Source of the DNA: Metellina segmentata
Lineage: Eukaryota; Arthropoda; Arachnida; Araneae; Tetragnathidae
NCBI GenBank assembly: GCA_947359465.1
Contig: OX375880.1
Location: forward strand, 28,512,048-28,576,047
Reading direction: 5' to 3'
DNA: 64,000 bases
Shown: piece by piece, positions 11,520 to 24,359 of the stretch
Numbering within the stretch: the stretch's first letter is position 1
Layout: each line of letters begins with the position of its first letter
The notes under the pieces: model-generated
What the model was told of the DNA's origin: nothing
Databases searched by the model: none
Seen by the model: the letters and a program-made list of their open reading frames with translations, nothing else
Position numbers and translations under genes: made by a program

Positions 11520-11745
11520 CATGTACAAATGGGCATGGTGCACGTTAATCTGTCGTGGCCTCAAATCTCCACGTTGGCGTGGTGTGAAAGTTTGGAGAGT
11601 GGGATGCCAGCTCAGGTGTGACCTCGTGGTCTGACCATGGTTTAAATACGTGTCGTTTTCCTCGGATACCTTCTCTTCGTGATTGATCCCGGACCGTCGC
11701 CAATAGCCAGTGTTGCTTTTGAGACGACGTTAATTATAATACTTC
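11520..11745 (+). repeat. SINE-B body copy, head missing
   Basis: Starts at tacaaatgggcatggtgcac and ends gacgttaattataatac. Confidence 0.75.
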
Positions 11746-11761
11746 CCTCTCTTATCTTTGG

Positions 11762-12040
11762 GACCGCAGTCGCGGATTAGCATCCGTAGAATCGCGAGAT
11801 GCAACCAAATACAGTTGTGCATGTTTGGGGGCTGGTGCATGTCAAATCCTCTGTGTCCTCAAATGCCCTCATGTTGGGCGTGGTTTGGGTTTGAAGAGTT
11901 GGGCGGCGTTTTAGGTGTTGACCTCTTCATCTGATCGTGGTTTAAAATGACGTTGTCCTATTATCTTACTCTTCGGTCCGTATCCCATACGTCGTCAATA
12001 GCCCGTTGTGAATTGTCAAGTGCGACGTAAATTCAAACCT
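11762..12040 (+). repeat. SINE-B copy, diverged
   Basis: Head cgcagtcgcggattagcatc, body ggctggtgcatgtcaaatcc, end gtgcgacgtaaattcaaac. More diverged than its neighbours, so older. Confidence 0.65.
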
Positions 12041-12230
12041 CTCACGAAGTATTGCGTACTTGGCAGGCGGATGTTCGATTCCTCCCTGAAGGTGTATTTC
12101 TCACTTGAGCCTTCTCGAAGTAGGAGAAACAAACTGTCCCTTGCCCTGTACTGAGAATACTTTGGAACAGGTTTTTATACCTGAGACTGGTCATTACTGG
12201 GCAATTTTAGATGCAATTTTAAACCACTAG
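12041..12230 (+). repeat. SINE-C-like fragment
   Basis: tRNA-like ggcaggcggatgttcgattcc and ctgaaggtgtatttctc resemble the SINE-C head; the rest is decayed. Confidence 0.4.
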
Positions 12231-14435
12231 GGACTTAAATTAAATAAAAATTCAAATTCAAGACATATTTTACTTTATATTGTTTCTAAACCGACGTTAT
12301 GTGCATTAATATAACAAACGGACATAAAATTCGCTTTTGGATGAAAATTTGACGTGGACATCTATAGCCGTTAAACCAAAATCATTGGTTTTCAGAATTG
12401 CATTTGAATCAATCCATCCTCTTGTTAGTCGTTTTACAAACCTTACAAAAAAGGTCGTAATTGGAAAACATCAAAGAACTCATTTTCCACTAATGTTTTA
12501 GAAGACTGCATTCCATTCTGTATGCTTAAACCTCTGTTACAGTCCATTTCTGAATGTTTGTCGTATAACTGCAACAAAATTTCAAACTGTTCAGCGATCT
12601 TTTTTCTAAAGAAAAAATACACCGATTTATCTGCTTTGTTCAATCACTACATGCCTGTCAACAATGTCAATAAACTTTTCCTACAGTTATTTTCTTGTAC
12701 GTATCTTTATTCACTCTTTTTGTTCTACGTTGCGTCTTTTGACAACTTTTTGATTTGTGTATATCTTGAAAGTTTTCATATTTTAGAACTCTGGCATTAT
12801 AAGTATTCCAATAACGATTCTTTTTTACTTTGTGAATCTTTCAAAACTGATTTTGCTGCCGAATTTTATTTATACAACAAACGATCCTTTTCCAAAATTG
12901 TTAGAAGAAATTGTTCTCGGTAAAATTTGAGACATACCAAAATCGTTAAGCAAAAAAATAACATTTTTTTGACATACATAACGAACATTCTAAACTGATT
13001 CGTGTTTCGAGAAAGCATTTAAGAAAAGCCTTTCTGTTACTGCGACTCGTGTTTTTGTCGTATTCTAAACAACGCAAGCACCAAACAAATTCTTGTTCTG
13101 AAAATCCTATCCGCCTGGTTCTCCCAGAATCGCGAAATGTTTCTCAAAATAAACAGTTTTCGCCGTAATTCGCTTTTTGTCATACACTTGCCTGGAACCG
13201 AATTCTCATCGTGTAACGCGAAACGTAGGGGAAATTTTCTTTTTCATATTTTTTTGGTACCAAAAAAAGATCCAGGCATAATATCTGGAATTTCTGCGCA
13301 GAAAACAGCGAGCTGGAGAGAACGAAAAATATGCGTGCGAAACAAATCATATTCGGCGCGAGGAGGGGGGATGAAATTCCGCCCCCTCTGAACTCTGCTT
13401 GAGGTCTCCCCCTTTCTTGCTTTTTCTTTTACCACATAGCTTCGAGAGAGAAAAATCCCTACTTGAGTGACTGGTTTCATCCCTCTGAGACCGCGCTGAA
13501 GAAAAATAACATCCAAAAGAAGAGGGGGGGGGGGCGTTTGTTGAGAAGGCAGGGGGGTTGCGAATTACTTCTTTCGCGAGAAGGCGTTCGAAAAAAGTTA
13601 AAAAAAATAAGATAAATAAAAAAAAAAGCGCCCTCCCCCTAAGTCGTGACGCTTAGTTCAAATCGGTGCTCTGTAATTTACCTTCGACGTGTTGGCAACA
13701 CCGGGGTCACGATGATCAACCCCCCCTCTTCGAAGCGGAGAAGACGCTATGTATAATATTTTCTGTTTTTTTATCATATGTACTTTCTTTTGAAGGGTAA
13801 AAGTTGACGGAATCTTCTCTCTTTCAAAGAGCCATTTTCTCGGTTATGATTGCTATTTGTGTGAATATTTTTCGTGGAATTTTCATTTCTTGATAGGCGC
13901 CTTTCAGCGTCGGTGATAATGATTACGTGCGGTTAATGTATGTGAATTTAGTGAGCGGCTAGGGTAGGGCATAACACTTTCACCCAACCTGCCCCCCACC
14001 CCCATTTTTTTTTTATCCTTTTAATTTTTTTTTATCGCGCCCGTCGTTTGTTTCGGAGTACACCCCTCCCAAGAAATTTTCGAGAAAAAATTTCCAGAAT
14101 GGAAAATTCCTTTTTTTCCTCCATTCCTAAACGGTGGTTAGGGCTTTTCAGCACTGGTTCGTGTTATGGGTCTGTAACGAGACTTGTTAGTGTGGCTTTT
14201 TAACTTGGCCGAAAACTCAGAAGAACAATTAAAGGCTACGATTTCGAAACGAAAATTTTTTGTGCGATGTTTTCCAATTTATTCTTTCCAATCCAATTCC
14301 CATCAACTTCTCTTTCACCCTGAAAACCACCCCCGCCGATTTTTCGTGGCCGCAGCGTCTCGTTGCCGTTAGGCTGGCGATACAACTTGTGGTATACAAT
14401 TTGAAATTTATGTAACTGATGTGTTTTTTTGTGCC
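12231..14435. other. Non-coding; one unassigned 133-codon frame
   Basis: The + frame 12522-12923 is rich in Phe, Leu, Ser and Tyr and matches no family I know; it is probably chance in AT-rich DNA. 13.2-14.1 kb has G-rich and C-rich runs but no gene. Confidence 0.35.
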
Positions 14436-15115
14436 TTAAATTAATATTTTTTTGTTGGAATTAAATTTTTGTGGATATTTTTGTATATTTGCATTTGATT
14501 TTGATGTATAGTATGATAATGTAAGGTCATATGTCATGAGTTCATAATCAAAATAGTTTGTATTTTTCTCCAATTTTTTTATTGTTATTGTAAGAGTTCC
14601 ATTAAGGCCCGGTGCACACATCCGGTTTTTCAAAGTGCGGCGCCGCTACCGCAACGCAAGTGCGGTCTGAGATATATTAGATCCAATAGAGTAGTGCACA
14701 CATGCCGCTGCCGTGACGCACGTCCAACTTGCGTGTAATTTGTACCGCAGCTCGACGCACACGCTTCTCCGGTCTGAAGTACCTTGCTTTCATAAATAAA
14801 AGGAATATAAATTATAATTAATAAATGGTTGTATCCAGTAACGTCTATTTTGATTCAAAATATACTTTTTTTACACCAAGTAAGCGAAATAAACGCGTTT
14901 TCTTCCATAGAATATTTATCGCAAATGGCGCGAAATAAGTACTTGCGTCATTTCACGGTTATGTGTGCATAGTTGGGCATCGGTGCCGGTGAAAAATCGG
15001 ATGTGTCCACCGGTCCTTAGTGTTCCAATCCTTACAATAACAATTAAAATATATGTAGAGAAAAAATACAAAATATTTGTGGAGAACTATCTTTTATCCC
15101 CATCTGACCCTAAAT
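14436..15115. repeat. Large imperfect foldback (MITE-like)
   Basis: Arm 14540-14660 and arm 14975-15090 are reverse complements with mismatches; for example ggcccggtgcacacatccgg at 14608 against the complement of cggatgtgtccaccggtcct near 14998. Similarity continues outward through ttacaataacaat. The middle holds further gtgcgg/ccgcac repeats. Ends and target duplication are not clear. Confidence 0.55.
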
Positions 15116-16030
15116 GTTTAAAAATAATGTGTGGATGCTGCATATCGATACTTATCACGGATAACAACATTTATTATGGGAATTGTAATTTTTGACAACA
15201 TTAGAGAACTTTTTTTCGAGGATTTTGTTGCTCACCTGATATAGTATACGAAATAGATTGTAATGTTTGACTAATACGTTTGTTTTGAAATATTTGATTC
15301 AACGGAAATATTTGGATTTACAGATCCAACGCATATAAAATGTATGTTCCAAAAAGTTTATATTCTTGATTATTTCGATGATCCAAAAAGAATTGAAATA
15401 AATTTATCAGCCATGATAAAACCAAGTGTCTTTTTTTCAACCGCATGATATCGATAGATAATTTTTTGAAGTCTTGAAGCACACGTTATCTTTGGCAAAG
15501 AAAACGTGAACGCTACGATCTCTAGTGAAATTATTTCTTTTCAGAGTAAACAGAAGAAAGGATGTCACCTAATATATTTATTCATGAAATCGAACAAACG
15601 AGAAAAGCTTTCTTGATAATACACGGTAGCAAAGTCGAGACGAGGGCAATTTTGGAGATAAAATTTAACTCACAAAACTCGAATGACGGCTCAAAAACCC
15701 GAAGTTTCCGACCTTGAGTTTTAACGGACAATACGACATTTTAAAATGTCGGCACAGCGGACCGAAAGCTAAATAACAACAAAAGAATAACAGCGATTAC
15801 TATCAAAAGCAGTTTCGACCCAAAAAGAACAGTCAGGCAGACGAGTCCAACACGGTTCGGGAAACGGGATTTCATTTTCGTCGATCTTTTTGTTTCTAAT
15901 AATTCCCTTTGTTGTTTCCCGAGATTCGAATGCTCATTTGGGGGAGGGGGGAGATATTGAAAGAGGGATGCTAAGTAAAAAAAAAGTAACGCTACATACA
16001 GAGAGATGGGAATAAACTGCTATTAAAAAT
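15116..16030. other. Non-coding, no recognised feature
   Basis: AT-rich; nothing recognised. Confidence 0.4.
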
Positions 16031-16088
16031 GTTTTTCCGTGGTGAGGTTGCCGTGGGAAGATGGAACATCCGTACCCGCGGGGGCCTC

Positions 16089-16146
16089 ACGCATGCGACC
16101 ACGTGACAAGGACGCGGCCAATGATAGGGGAGCGCGGCGACGTCAC
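16089..16146. promoter_or_regulatory. Promoter-like cluster: NRF1-like, E-box, CCAAT, CRE
   Basis: In 58 bp there are an NRF1-like core (acgcatgcga, 16089-16098), an E-box CACGTG (16100-16105), ggCCAAT (16116-16122) and a CRE-like gACGTCAc (16139-16146), in a GC-rich island of an AT-rich region. No ORF starts nearby on either strand. It may drive a non-coding first exon (possibly Egfr, 15 kb downstream) or nothing. Confidence 0.35.
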
Positions 16147-16454
16147 TTTTTTCTTCTTTCCATGCCGAAGAGGGGGAAGAGAATGAAAACGATTATTATG
16201 GGGGGGAGGGAAGAGATGTAATGTTTTACATCTCGGAAAGCCGTGAATCATCTTCTCTGCGAACGTCATGAATATTTATCGCTCTGAAAGGGGGTGCCGA
16301 TTTGGGGTGGGTCGAACGAAATGTACCACATGCTGAAATCGAAGGTACATAATGTGTTGTGATGTGAAATGGAAACTTGTCTTGGGTTTGACAATCAATC
16401 TGAATTTAAATTCGTGTTCAGAATTTTTGGTTTTTCTCTGCTTCGAGAGGAACA

Positions 16455-16612
16455 TCTCACGTTGGGTTGGTGTGGAAGTTTGGAGAGTGGGGTGCCAGCT
16501 CATGTGTTGCTTCGTCATCTGATCGTGGTTCAAAATTACGAGGTGTTGCCCGGACCGTCGTCAATAGCCCGTTGTGTTGCTCTAGTAAGACGTTAACTAC
16601 AATTACCATTAC
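16455..16612 (+). repeat. SINE-A 3' half
   Basis: Starts inside the body at ctcacgttgggttggtgtgg and ends gttaactacaattacc; 5' truncated, with a short internal deletion after ggtgttg. Confidence 0.8.
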
Positions 16613-16733
16613 CATCGAGAGGAGCATTCTTTTTTATTATTCCGGAACAAGTGAGTTTGTAATATTTCCATCAAGATTGGATGTGTGCCGCATGAAGGGG
16701 GTACCATGGTATCGGTACTCAAGGGAAATGTGC

Positions 16734-17057
16734 GCCGACCAACCGGTATAGTGGTTAAGGAGTTAGCCTCTAGATCGGAAGGTTCCTGGTTCGAATCCGA
16801 GTCCGGGCATGGATGTTTGTAAGCGTATAGTGTAGAGGCGGCTGGTGCACCTTAAATCTGTCGTGGCCGGAAGTCCTCACGTTGGGTTGGTGTGGAAGTT
16901 TGGAGAGTGGGTGTCAGCTCAGGTGTTGCTTCGTCATCTGACCGTGGTTCAAAATTTCGAGATGTTGTCCTCGGCTCTTTCCCTTAAGGGACTGATCCCG
17001 GACCGTCGTCAATAGTCCGTTGTGTTGCTCTAGTACGACGTTAACTAAAAATTACCA
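16734..17057 (+). repeat. SINE-A copy, full length
   Basis: Complete head (gaccaaccggtatagtggtt, B box ggttcgaatcc), linker, body and end gttaactaaaaattacc. The best reference copy in the window. Confidence 0.9.
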
Positions 17058-17418
17058 ATTACTATTTCTATGTCCAAAATGTGATAAATATTTTCGTTGT
17101 GTTTGAAATGGCAGAATACAATTATTTTTAAGGTTGGTTTGGTTTTGTAGCACAAGGGCCAAGCATAAGACAAATGACCTCAAGGAATGTGCATACAACG
17201 AGGAGAGTTTTACTGACACAATACATAAATTCAACCTGTAAGGAAATTAAATATGCTCCGCCTATAACTCGCAGGATGCTAGAGCAGTGGAAAGAAGGGA
17301 ATTTGTTCATGTGCGCAAATTAAACTTTATTAAACACGGAGGTCGTGCTACCGGTAAATCCAAACGATCTTTTCTGCTTTCATCCCACTACTCTGTTCAC
17401 CAACCCCTCTTTTACCTG
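17058..17418. other. Non-coding, no recognised feature
   Basis: Contains a reverse-strand LINE-like scrap (ggttttgtagcacaagggcc) near 17140-17165; otherwise nothing. Confidence 0.4.
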
Positions 17419-17830
17419 AGCCGCGGTAGCCCGATTAGAATTAGAAGACTAACGGATTTGCAACCGGAGGGTTTCTAGTTTGAATCCAATCAAAAACCGT
17501 CGTGTATAAAGTGGCTGGTCTCGTTAAATCTGTCTGGGTGTCAAATGTCCTCACTGTTAGCGTAGTGTGGAATTTTGGAGAGGCCAGCTCGGGTGTGACC
17601 TCGTCATCTGACCGTTGTTCAAAATTACGTGGCGTTGTCCACGGTTCTTTCCCAATCGGGGTTTGATCCCGAACCTTCGCCAATAGCCCGTTGTGTTGCT
17701 CCAATGCGAAGTTAATTAAGATACCAACCTACATATCCTCTTTATTTCTTGACATTTTCGACCTGGCGTTAGTGTTTGGCGCAGCTTGGTCAAATATTGC
17801 CCTTGCAGCATTAAATCCCGAAACAACCAA
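17419..17830 (+). repeat. SINE-B copy plus LINE-type 3' tail
   Basis: Head gccgcggtagcccgattaga and rather complete body to gttaattaagatacc (17724). It is followed by ttgacattttcgacctggcg and gtttggcgcagcttggtcaa, the tail also found on LINE ends. Confidence 0.8.
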
Positions 17831-18424
17831 ACCTTAAGTACTTGGGATACATATTTTTATTTCAGGGGGGGGGGAGGCATAATTTTTTTGTTTTGTTACT
17901 TGTGCTCGGAGTTTAGCTGAGAAGTCCCAACACAATAACTAATTTGAGAGAGGAACAGGGTCTTGCAAAAGATTCATGACATATCTCTTTATTTTAATTA
18001 GATAGGAAATTGGGGATGGGCGGGTTTTGGATGATCGGCACAGGTGGCCAAAGGGGTAAGCCCGGCCCACCACTACCACCCCTCTCGAAAGGAATACAGC
18101 TGTTCAAGTCATTACTATCAAAAATTATAACGGCATATGGTTTTCGTGTTCTGATGCTGCTCGAGAATCTCTTTTGCCATGAAATTGTACCTGTATACTA
18201 CAGTTATTAACGTACACTTAAAAGGTGCACAAAATTTAGAAAAGTGACATTCTGAAATGTGAATGGATTTGATTTCTTTAGAAATTGAAGAAACAGGAAT
18301 GTTTTTGATTATTTTGTTGTACTTATGAATTTATGATCTTTCAGTAATGAATTGGTATGAGTGAATCTAAAATTATGTATAAAAGGGTAAGAGGGTTATA
18401 TAGCAATAAGAGGGTTCATAGTTA
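17831..18424. other. Non-coding, no recognised feature
   Basis: G-rich run near 17865; nothing else recognised. Confidence 0.4.
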
Positions 18425-18685
18425 AAAATTCGGTTCAACCAAAGACCATCGCGTGCGCGGTGGCTGGTGCATGTTAAATCTTTCGTGGCATCAAATGTCC
18501 TGATGGCGTGCGTGTGGGTATTTGGAGAGTAGGGTTCAAGGCTCAGGTGTTGATCTCGTCTTATGACGGTGGTTCAAAATGACGAGGTGCTGTCCTCGGA
18601 TTTCTTATTTTGGGATAGATCTCGAAGGGAAAGCAACCGTCGCCAATAGCCCTCCAGTGTGTAATTAATTAATTAACTACCTAAC
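18425..18685 (+). repeat. SINE-B copy, head truncated
   Basis: Starts at attcggttcaaccaaagacc; body includes ggtggctggtgcatgttaaa and ends in taattaattaactacc. Confidence 0.7.
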
Positions 18686-18707
18686 TATGAGTAGCATTTT
18701 CCGTCGA

Positions 18708-18992
18708 GTTAAATATAGATGGCGGTACTGTTTCTTCGGCGATACGTGTTTTAAACCTGTCATCGGTTGCCTTGTTTTCGAATAGGATTTCAGTACTTCG
18801 GCAGTAAAAATTTCGAATAATTAATTCGATCGGATGTTGAAGTTAATTGGTCCACAGGAATTAGATTAACCACCAAACGTTGCCTACACTTTAAGATAAT
18901 CCCGATATGTATTATGCGAGAGCATTCGAACTGATGTAAACTCTTCGCATTCCTTCTCATTTGTTTGTTTACACTGATAATCCCTCTCTGAT
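18708..18992 (+). repeat. Dispersed repeat of unknown type, copy 1
   Basis: Starts ttaaatatagatggcggtac and ends gtttacactgataatccctc. A diverged copy lies at 29168-29432 in the same orientation. No ORF. Confidence 0.5.
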
Positions 18993-21011
18993 AATGTTCC
19001 TTCCAGTTCAATCATTTCAAATAAAAAAAAGCATTCAAGAGTTAGATAATTAACTGTTACTTTTACGCAGCATGCATTCTTCAGTGAACCAAACAGTTTT
19101 CACAGCACGTTTCCATTCAACCGTAAGTGTAGTTAAAAGATGAAGAAATTACCAGCAGCTTATGAAGGCCATATTCGTAAAAGAACGTGTTCTTGTGGTA
19201 AAAACATCTCAGAGGTGGAATTCGTATTCGATACTTTTGTTTTTATTTCGCACGTTGCATTGACAGCCGTCCTTTCCTGTTTCATTGAATGGGAACAGTG
19301 TTAAATATTCACCAGAAAAATACAAGGTCTTGCTTCCAGACACAGTGCGAGAAAGACGGCTGGAAATGAAAATACTTGTTTACGGAAGCGTTTCTCTGAT
19401 ACGTTTAATGTGCTGGTGTCTTCTCTGCTTTCTGATGTGGGCGAGTAAGATGTGCCAGGGTGTTGATAAGTGGTGCCATTTTTTTGCCCTCTGATTCTCG
19501 CCTCCGTATGCGAACAGGAGTCTACTTGATCATCAATTCATTCTCGTCTTTCATTCCGAATGCGCTCTACTTCTGAAAGCGTAGGCGCTGTTAAATGACA
19601 ACAAATTTTAAGCCTCGTGTTTTCCTTTTGTCTGTCCCGTCTTCATTTGCTGTTAATTAATCGCAGCAATCCACTATATCACGTTCAATTGTCGTGGACG
19701 CGAGCTTCGGATTGGCGGCTGGCTGTTGCCACTTAACGACCGGCGGAATGGAAAAGATTGTTGCCAGATTCCCAATTGAGATTTTATGTTCTTGCTTTTT
19801 ATTCCACGATCCTAATTCCGTTGGGACCAAAAAGAACAATGGTAAGAGCAATTTTCTGTTCTCCTCGGAATTGTTCATGATTTCATTCTTTTGTGTGATC
19901 CGTAAAGTTGGTCGCGGAATATTTCGGAAATTTTCGTCGTTTGTATACGGGAAAAGAAATAAATAACTGAAACAAACTTCCCTTTAGTAGCTTATTTGCA
20001 GCATCGGATAATAGAATAATCGTTACGCGACGCTGGCTTCGATAAAAGGGAGATTAAACGGTTAGCATGGATTGACAGGGTTATTCACTCTGCCTCTATT
20101 CTTTGTGTGTGTGCGCGCGTTTTGTGCATGAAAAGAAATGAGAGTTCTAAATCCATAGCAACAATCTTTGGAATTTTCAAGAGTGAATTGGAACTAATTA
20201 TGAGTGATAGGAATTTTTAAATTATGCCAATTGTATTCGTTCCTTCCTTCTCAATATTATAACCTAGGCGCTATATCTCTGCAGGCCAAATTATGATTAG
20301 ACGAGTTGTGTATCAGGGATAAACTTTAACGAACTGTAATTGTGTTTTAACTTAAACTTTGTTTTCCTTTGGAATTCGTAAAACGTATAAAAAATTCATA
20401 AATGTATTCAAATTCTGTTCCTTGTTCTCTGATTAGTTATGTTCGTGTTGTGCATTTGCTTATTACTTTGAGCGTTACCTATTAGCTCTTGAGTGTAGTT
20501 GCCAAAGTTGAATGCAAAACTTCTAAGCGTTCTACATCTACTTAGTAGGCATTTTAAATTCGTGAAAAATTATATACAAATTTTTTTAAACATAAAGGTG
20601 GTTTCGGACTAACTATAACTATATTTTGCATCCTTAAGTTAACGTTTACTGATGTTACCACTGCTTTTATGACATTATATTTTGCCTGACTTTCTGAATA
20701 AAAATGTTCGAAGGCATGCAGAAACTGAAACCCAGTGAACTACAAAATAATTTGCTCATTGTTACATAAGATTCTGTGGTGGTAAAAGCATTTTAAAATT
20801 CCAATCAAATTAAGGATTTACAGTGTAAACAAACAAATTATCGGAAGAAGAACAATTTACTTCCGGTTATCTAATATGGAATGTGCATGAATTATTTTCT
20901 ACCACAAAACACTAACGCCGTCTTTATTTGGCCTATTGAGAAAAAACTTTTCATAGTAACATTGAAACCTAGTTGAACGACAAAAAGAATTCGATCAATA
21001 TAAAAAAGAGG
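18993..21011. other. Non-coding, no recognised feature
   Basis: Short frames only (for example 19694-19966, + strand, 90 codons, hydrophobic, unrecognised). No repeat recognised. Confidence 0.4.
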
Positions 21012-21301
21012 GGTCGCGGTAGCCAAGTTGGAAAAGCAACGGATTATCAATCGGTGGGTTATGAGTTCGAAACTAGGTCCAACTGAAGACCGTAATATAC
21101 ACGGGGGCTCGTGCACTTTAAATCTGTTGCCTCAAATATCCCCATGTTGGTGTGGTGTGGAAGCTTGGAAAAGGGGTGCCTTCTCGGGTGATGACCTAGT
21201 CATCTGACCGCGGTTCAAAATTAAGTGGGGTTGTCCCGGATCTTTCTCTTGGGGATTGATCCCGGAACATCGTCAACAGCGTTAATGCCATGTTAATTAC
21301 C
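21012..21301 (+). repeat. SINE-B copy, near full length
   Basis: Head ggtcgcggtagccaagttgg, gagttcgaaactaggtcc, body with gaccgcggttcaaaattaag and end ttaatgccatgttaatta. Confidence 0.75.
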
Positions 21302-23436
21302 AATCAACAAAGATGTAAAAGATTCTGAAAAAAGTTAATTAAGCTTTCCCCAGTTCCACACAACCGCATGAAATTAAAATTAAGAAATAGAATTGAAGAA
21401 ATATTAAAACAACATTTTATGTATTTCTTCAACCACAAATTTTGAGAATTTTCTGGTTGCAATAATTCGCAGAACTTGACGTCATGTCTTGCAAGTTTAT
21501 TTGCCGAATTCTGCACACCAACTACTCTTGATGAACCACTCTTGATCAGAATTCTTTCTCAATTAAACCGCAATTCTGGTTTGACCTTAAAATTGGAAGC
21601 TTTCGTTTCGAGTTCGGACTGTGGTTTCAAGTTCTGAAATGTAAGACGGAGTGAAGAAACGTTTATAGGGCCCTGTTTTCCTCGTTGCGCAACAAGACGG
21701 GCTACTTCTCAACTCCTCTCAAAAGCCAAAGTTATGTAGGTCGAAGGCTTTTAAAGGCCTCGGCTAAATTTAGGGCGAGCGTGTTCACCATGCGCCAACC
21801 ACTGTCCGTTCGCCCAAGTGCTTTGCTCTCTTAGCATTTGTATTAATGTGATTTGATTTTCCTATGTCCTGTTTGCGTGATCTCGGCTCCTTTTGTGTAA
21901 AAGAATGGGGGTAACTGAGAGTTTCTTCGACCACCCATAATCATAATTCTTAGTTTAAGTATTTTGTGATTCGAACGGCATAAATGCTGGATCCAATTAA
22001 TTTGTTCTGAGTTATATCCACTTCCCTTTAATGTTCCATGAATATGAATCTCAGCTTAAAACATTCCTTTTCTTTTGGGTTTTATTGCAATTTTAATAAA
22101 CTCTAGCTTTGATACGCGGAGACGTAGTTTTTTACTCAGCAAAGATCCGTATTGATAAGCTGTTTTTTATGGCATAAGAGTCGGTTCTGTCCAAGTAATG
22201 TTTTTCCGTGGTGTATGAAGTTAGTTAAATGAAGGTTTTTCTGATACAGGAAAAGGAGAATTTACACAGGGTAGTCACAAGAATCGGAACATGCGCTGCC
22301 GAGAGACTGTTCGCTGGCTACTAGAACAGTGGGCGAACCCAATGAACCACTGCTGCACTAATCCACAATGATGAGAAATCTATTTATATACAGCAAAAGG
22401 TTATGTTCAAGAACACATGGTTACCGGCCTCTCGCCATATTGTCGATTAAAAGTTTAGTTCCAAACGGTATCACCTTCAAATAAGATGTCCTTTGCGCGC
22501 AAGTGGAAACGAACGCAGCAAACCTATTACGGGTTACCATATTTTAAAATTACCGCCAATTAACGAAAGGCATGTATTGATAATTGGCTATGGGAATCGT
22601 GCTTTTGAGTCGAACTGAAAATATCTAAAGAGTGTTTTTCTGTTTTGTTGCTGGGTTTTAAATTTATTTTTCTGTTCTTTGACAGAATCTATTTTCGCGC
22701 AGTGAGGACATAACCTGGAAATAATTTGTTTTGAAACAATTTAAATAAAGACCATGGCATTTTATCAAAACGATTTTACTTAAGCTTCGTATTGGAAATT
22801 CTTCCCCAATCTGCGAACCGTAGTTCGTACAAGCGATTCTTGGGTAAAAATTTCGACGGTATCAATCAAGTTCGAGGAAAAATTCCTTTCTGGATTATTT
22901 CCCCTCGTTTTTATTATATTTTCCACCTGATACATTCTGCATCATTGTTCGTAACTGTTACGGACCTCAAGGCTCACATAAAAGGCTGCTACAGAAAAAA
23001 AGATCCCGCAGAGATTGTTTCCTGAAGCCAGATAATCCTCGAAGTGTCGATCTATTTAGTTGATATCGAGTCTACACGAGTTTATTAAACTCTCCTGCTT
23101 TCCTTCCGTGTGTTCCTTTTTATTTCTGAACGGACGCGGCACGACAGATTCTTATCCATATTAACCCCACGGGGCATTTCATTGAATGGCGGAGCTCATC
23201 CCGGCAGTTGGCGATTTCGTGTCGCGCGACTCATTAAGTCGAGGGTAGTTGAGAAAGCGACGTGTCCAGACAAGTTTGCAGGACGTGGAAGTCTTTTCAC
23301 TTGGGTTAACCCTTTGAAGGATACCTATACCTCAGCAGCCTTAATAGACAGTGCAAAAAGTGCTCAATAAGTAATGCTGAATGGACGCTGCTTTTCACTT
23401 GATTTAACCCTTCGTTCTAGACAGCAACCTTAATAA
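21302..23436. other. Non-coding, no recognised feature
   Basis: Two frames of 77-86 codons (22792-23025, 23110-23370) are not recognised. Two short segments (about 23285-23300 and 23385-23400) share cttttcacttggnttaaccc with the sequence flanking the minisatellite. Confidence 0.4.
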
Positions 23437-23438
23437 AA

Positions 23439-23870
23439 AGTGCTTAGTAGACTTGATGGGTAGTGCTTGGTAGACTTGATGGGTAGTGCTTGGTAGACTT
23501 GATGGGTAGTGCTTGGTAGACTTGATGGGTAGTGCTTGGTAGACTTGATGGGTAGTGCTTGGTAGACTTGTGATGGGTAGTGCTTGGTAGACTTGATAGG
23601 TAGTGCTTGGTAGACTTGATAGGTAGTGCTTGGTAGACTTGATAGGTAGTGCTTGGTAGACTTGATAGGTAGTGCTTGGTAGACTTGATAGGTAGTGCTT
23701 GGTAGACTTGATAGGTAGTGCTTAGTAGACTTGACAGGTAGTGCTTAGTAGACTTGAGATATAGTGCTTAATAGACTTGATAGATAGTTCTTAGTAGATT
23801 TGAGAGATAGTGCTTAGTAGACTTGATAGGTAGTGCTTAGTAGACTAAATGGATAGTGCCTAGTAGAGGC
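23439..23870 (+). repeat. 23-bp minisatellite, about 19 copies
   Basis: The unit is gggtagtgcttggtagact plus tgat, tandem from about 23439 to 23870. Left copies have GGGTAG, central copies AGGTAG, and right copies degenerate (ttagtagactt). One unit has a 2-bp insertion (cttgtgatggg). Clean centre with decayed edge fits unequal exchange. Confidence 0.9.
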
Positions 23871-24094
23871 TGAAATTCTTTTCACTTGGTACAATATCTC
23901 CTTAAGGAGGTACAACGTAAATGTTCCTTTCTGATTAGTTAAAACCAATCCTTATAACTTCTGCATTGTTTGACTCAACATTGCCCAATATACCCAATAT
24001 GCCCCTCCACCATAAAACGCAAACCAACCTTAATATTATAGCAAAATTGTTGCTTGTCCTTATCATTGGGGGTGGCGGAATTACGGATATCTAG

Positions 24095-24205
24095 AAAGGG
24101 GTGCCAGCTAAGGTGTCGATGTCCTAATCTGACCGTGGTTCAAAATTATGAGGTGTCCTCGGATTTTTTCCCGTCGTCAAGAGTTCCAGTGCGACGTAAA
24201 TCTTA
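24095..24205 (+). repeat. SINE body fragment
   Basis: ggggtgccagctaaggtgtc, ctgaccgtggttcaaaatta and gagttccagtgcgacgtaaa in order; both ends truncated. Confidence 0.65.
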
Positions 24206-24359
24206 CCATCAACTATTCTGAGTAGTAATACGATTGGAGGGGGCCACATAAAAGGAAAAATTGACTTGTATTTTAATGATAGAGTGCTTGAAAGTATTCA
24301 TTCACACGGCATAATTGGGAAATACTTCTGTAAAAGAGAAAAGTTGTGCTTAACTCTGC

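Noticed and set aside
12522..12923. 133-codon + frame rich in Phe, Leu, Ser and Tyr
   Set aside because: Composition fits translated T-rich DNA; no domain, no splice or promoter context.
23439..23870. CRISPR-like array
   Set aside because: Units are directly tandem with no unique spacers, and the genome is eukaryotic; it is a minisatellite.
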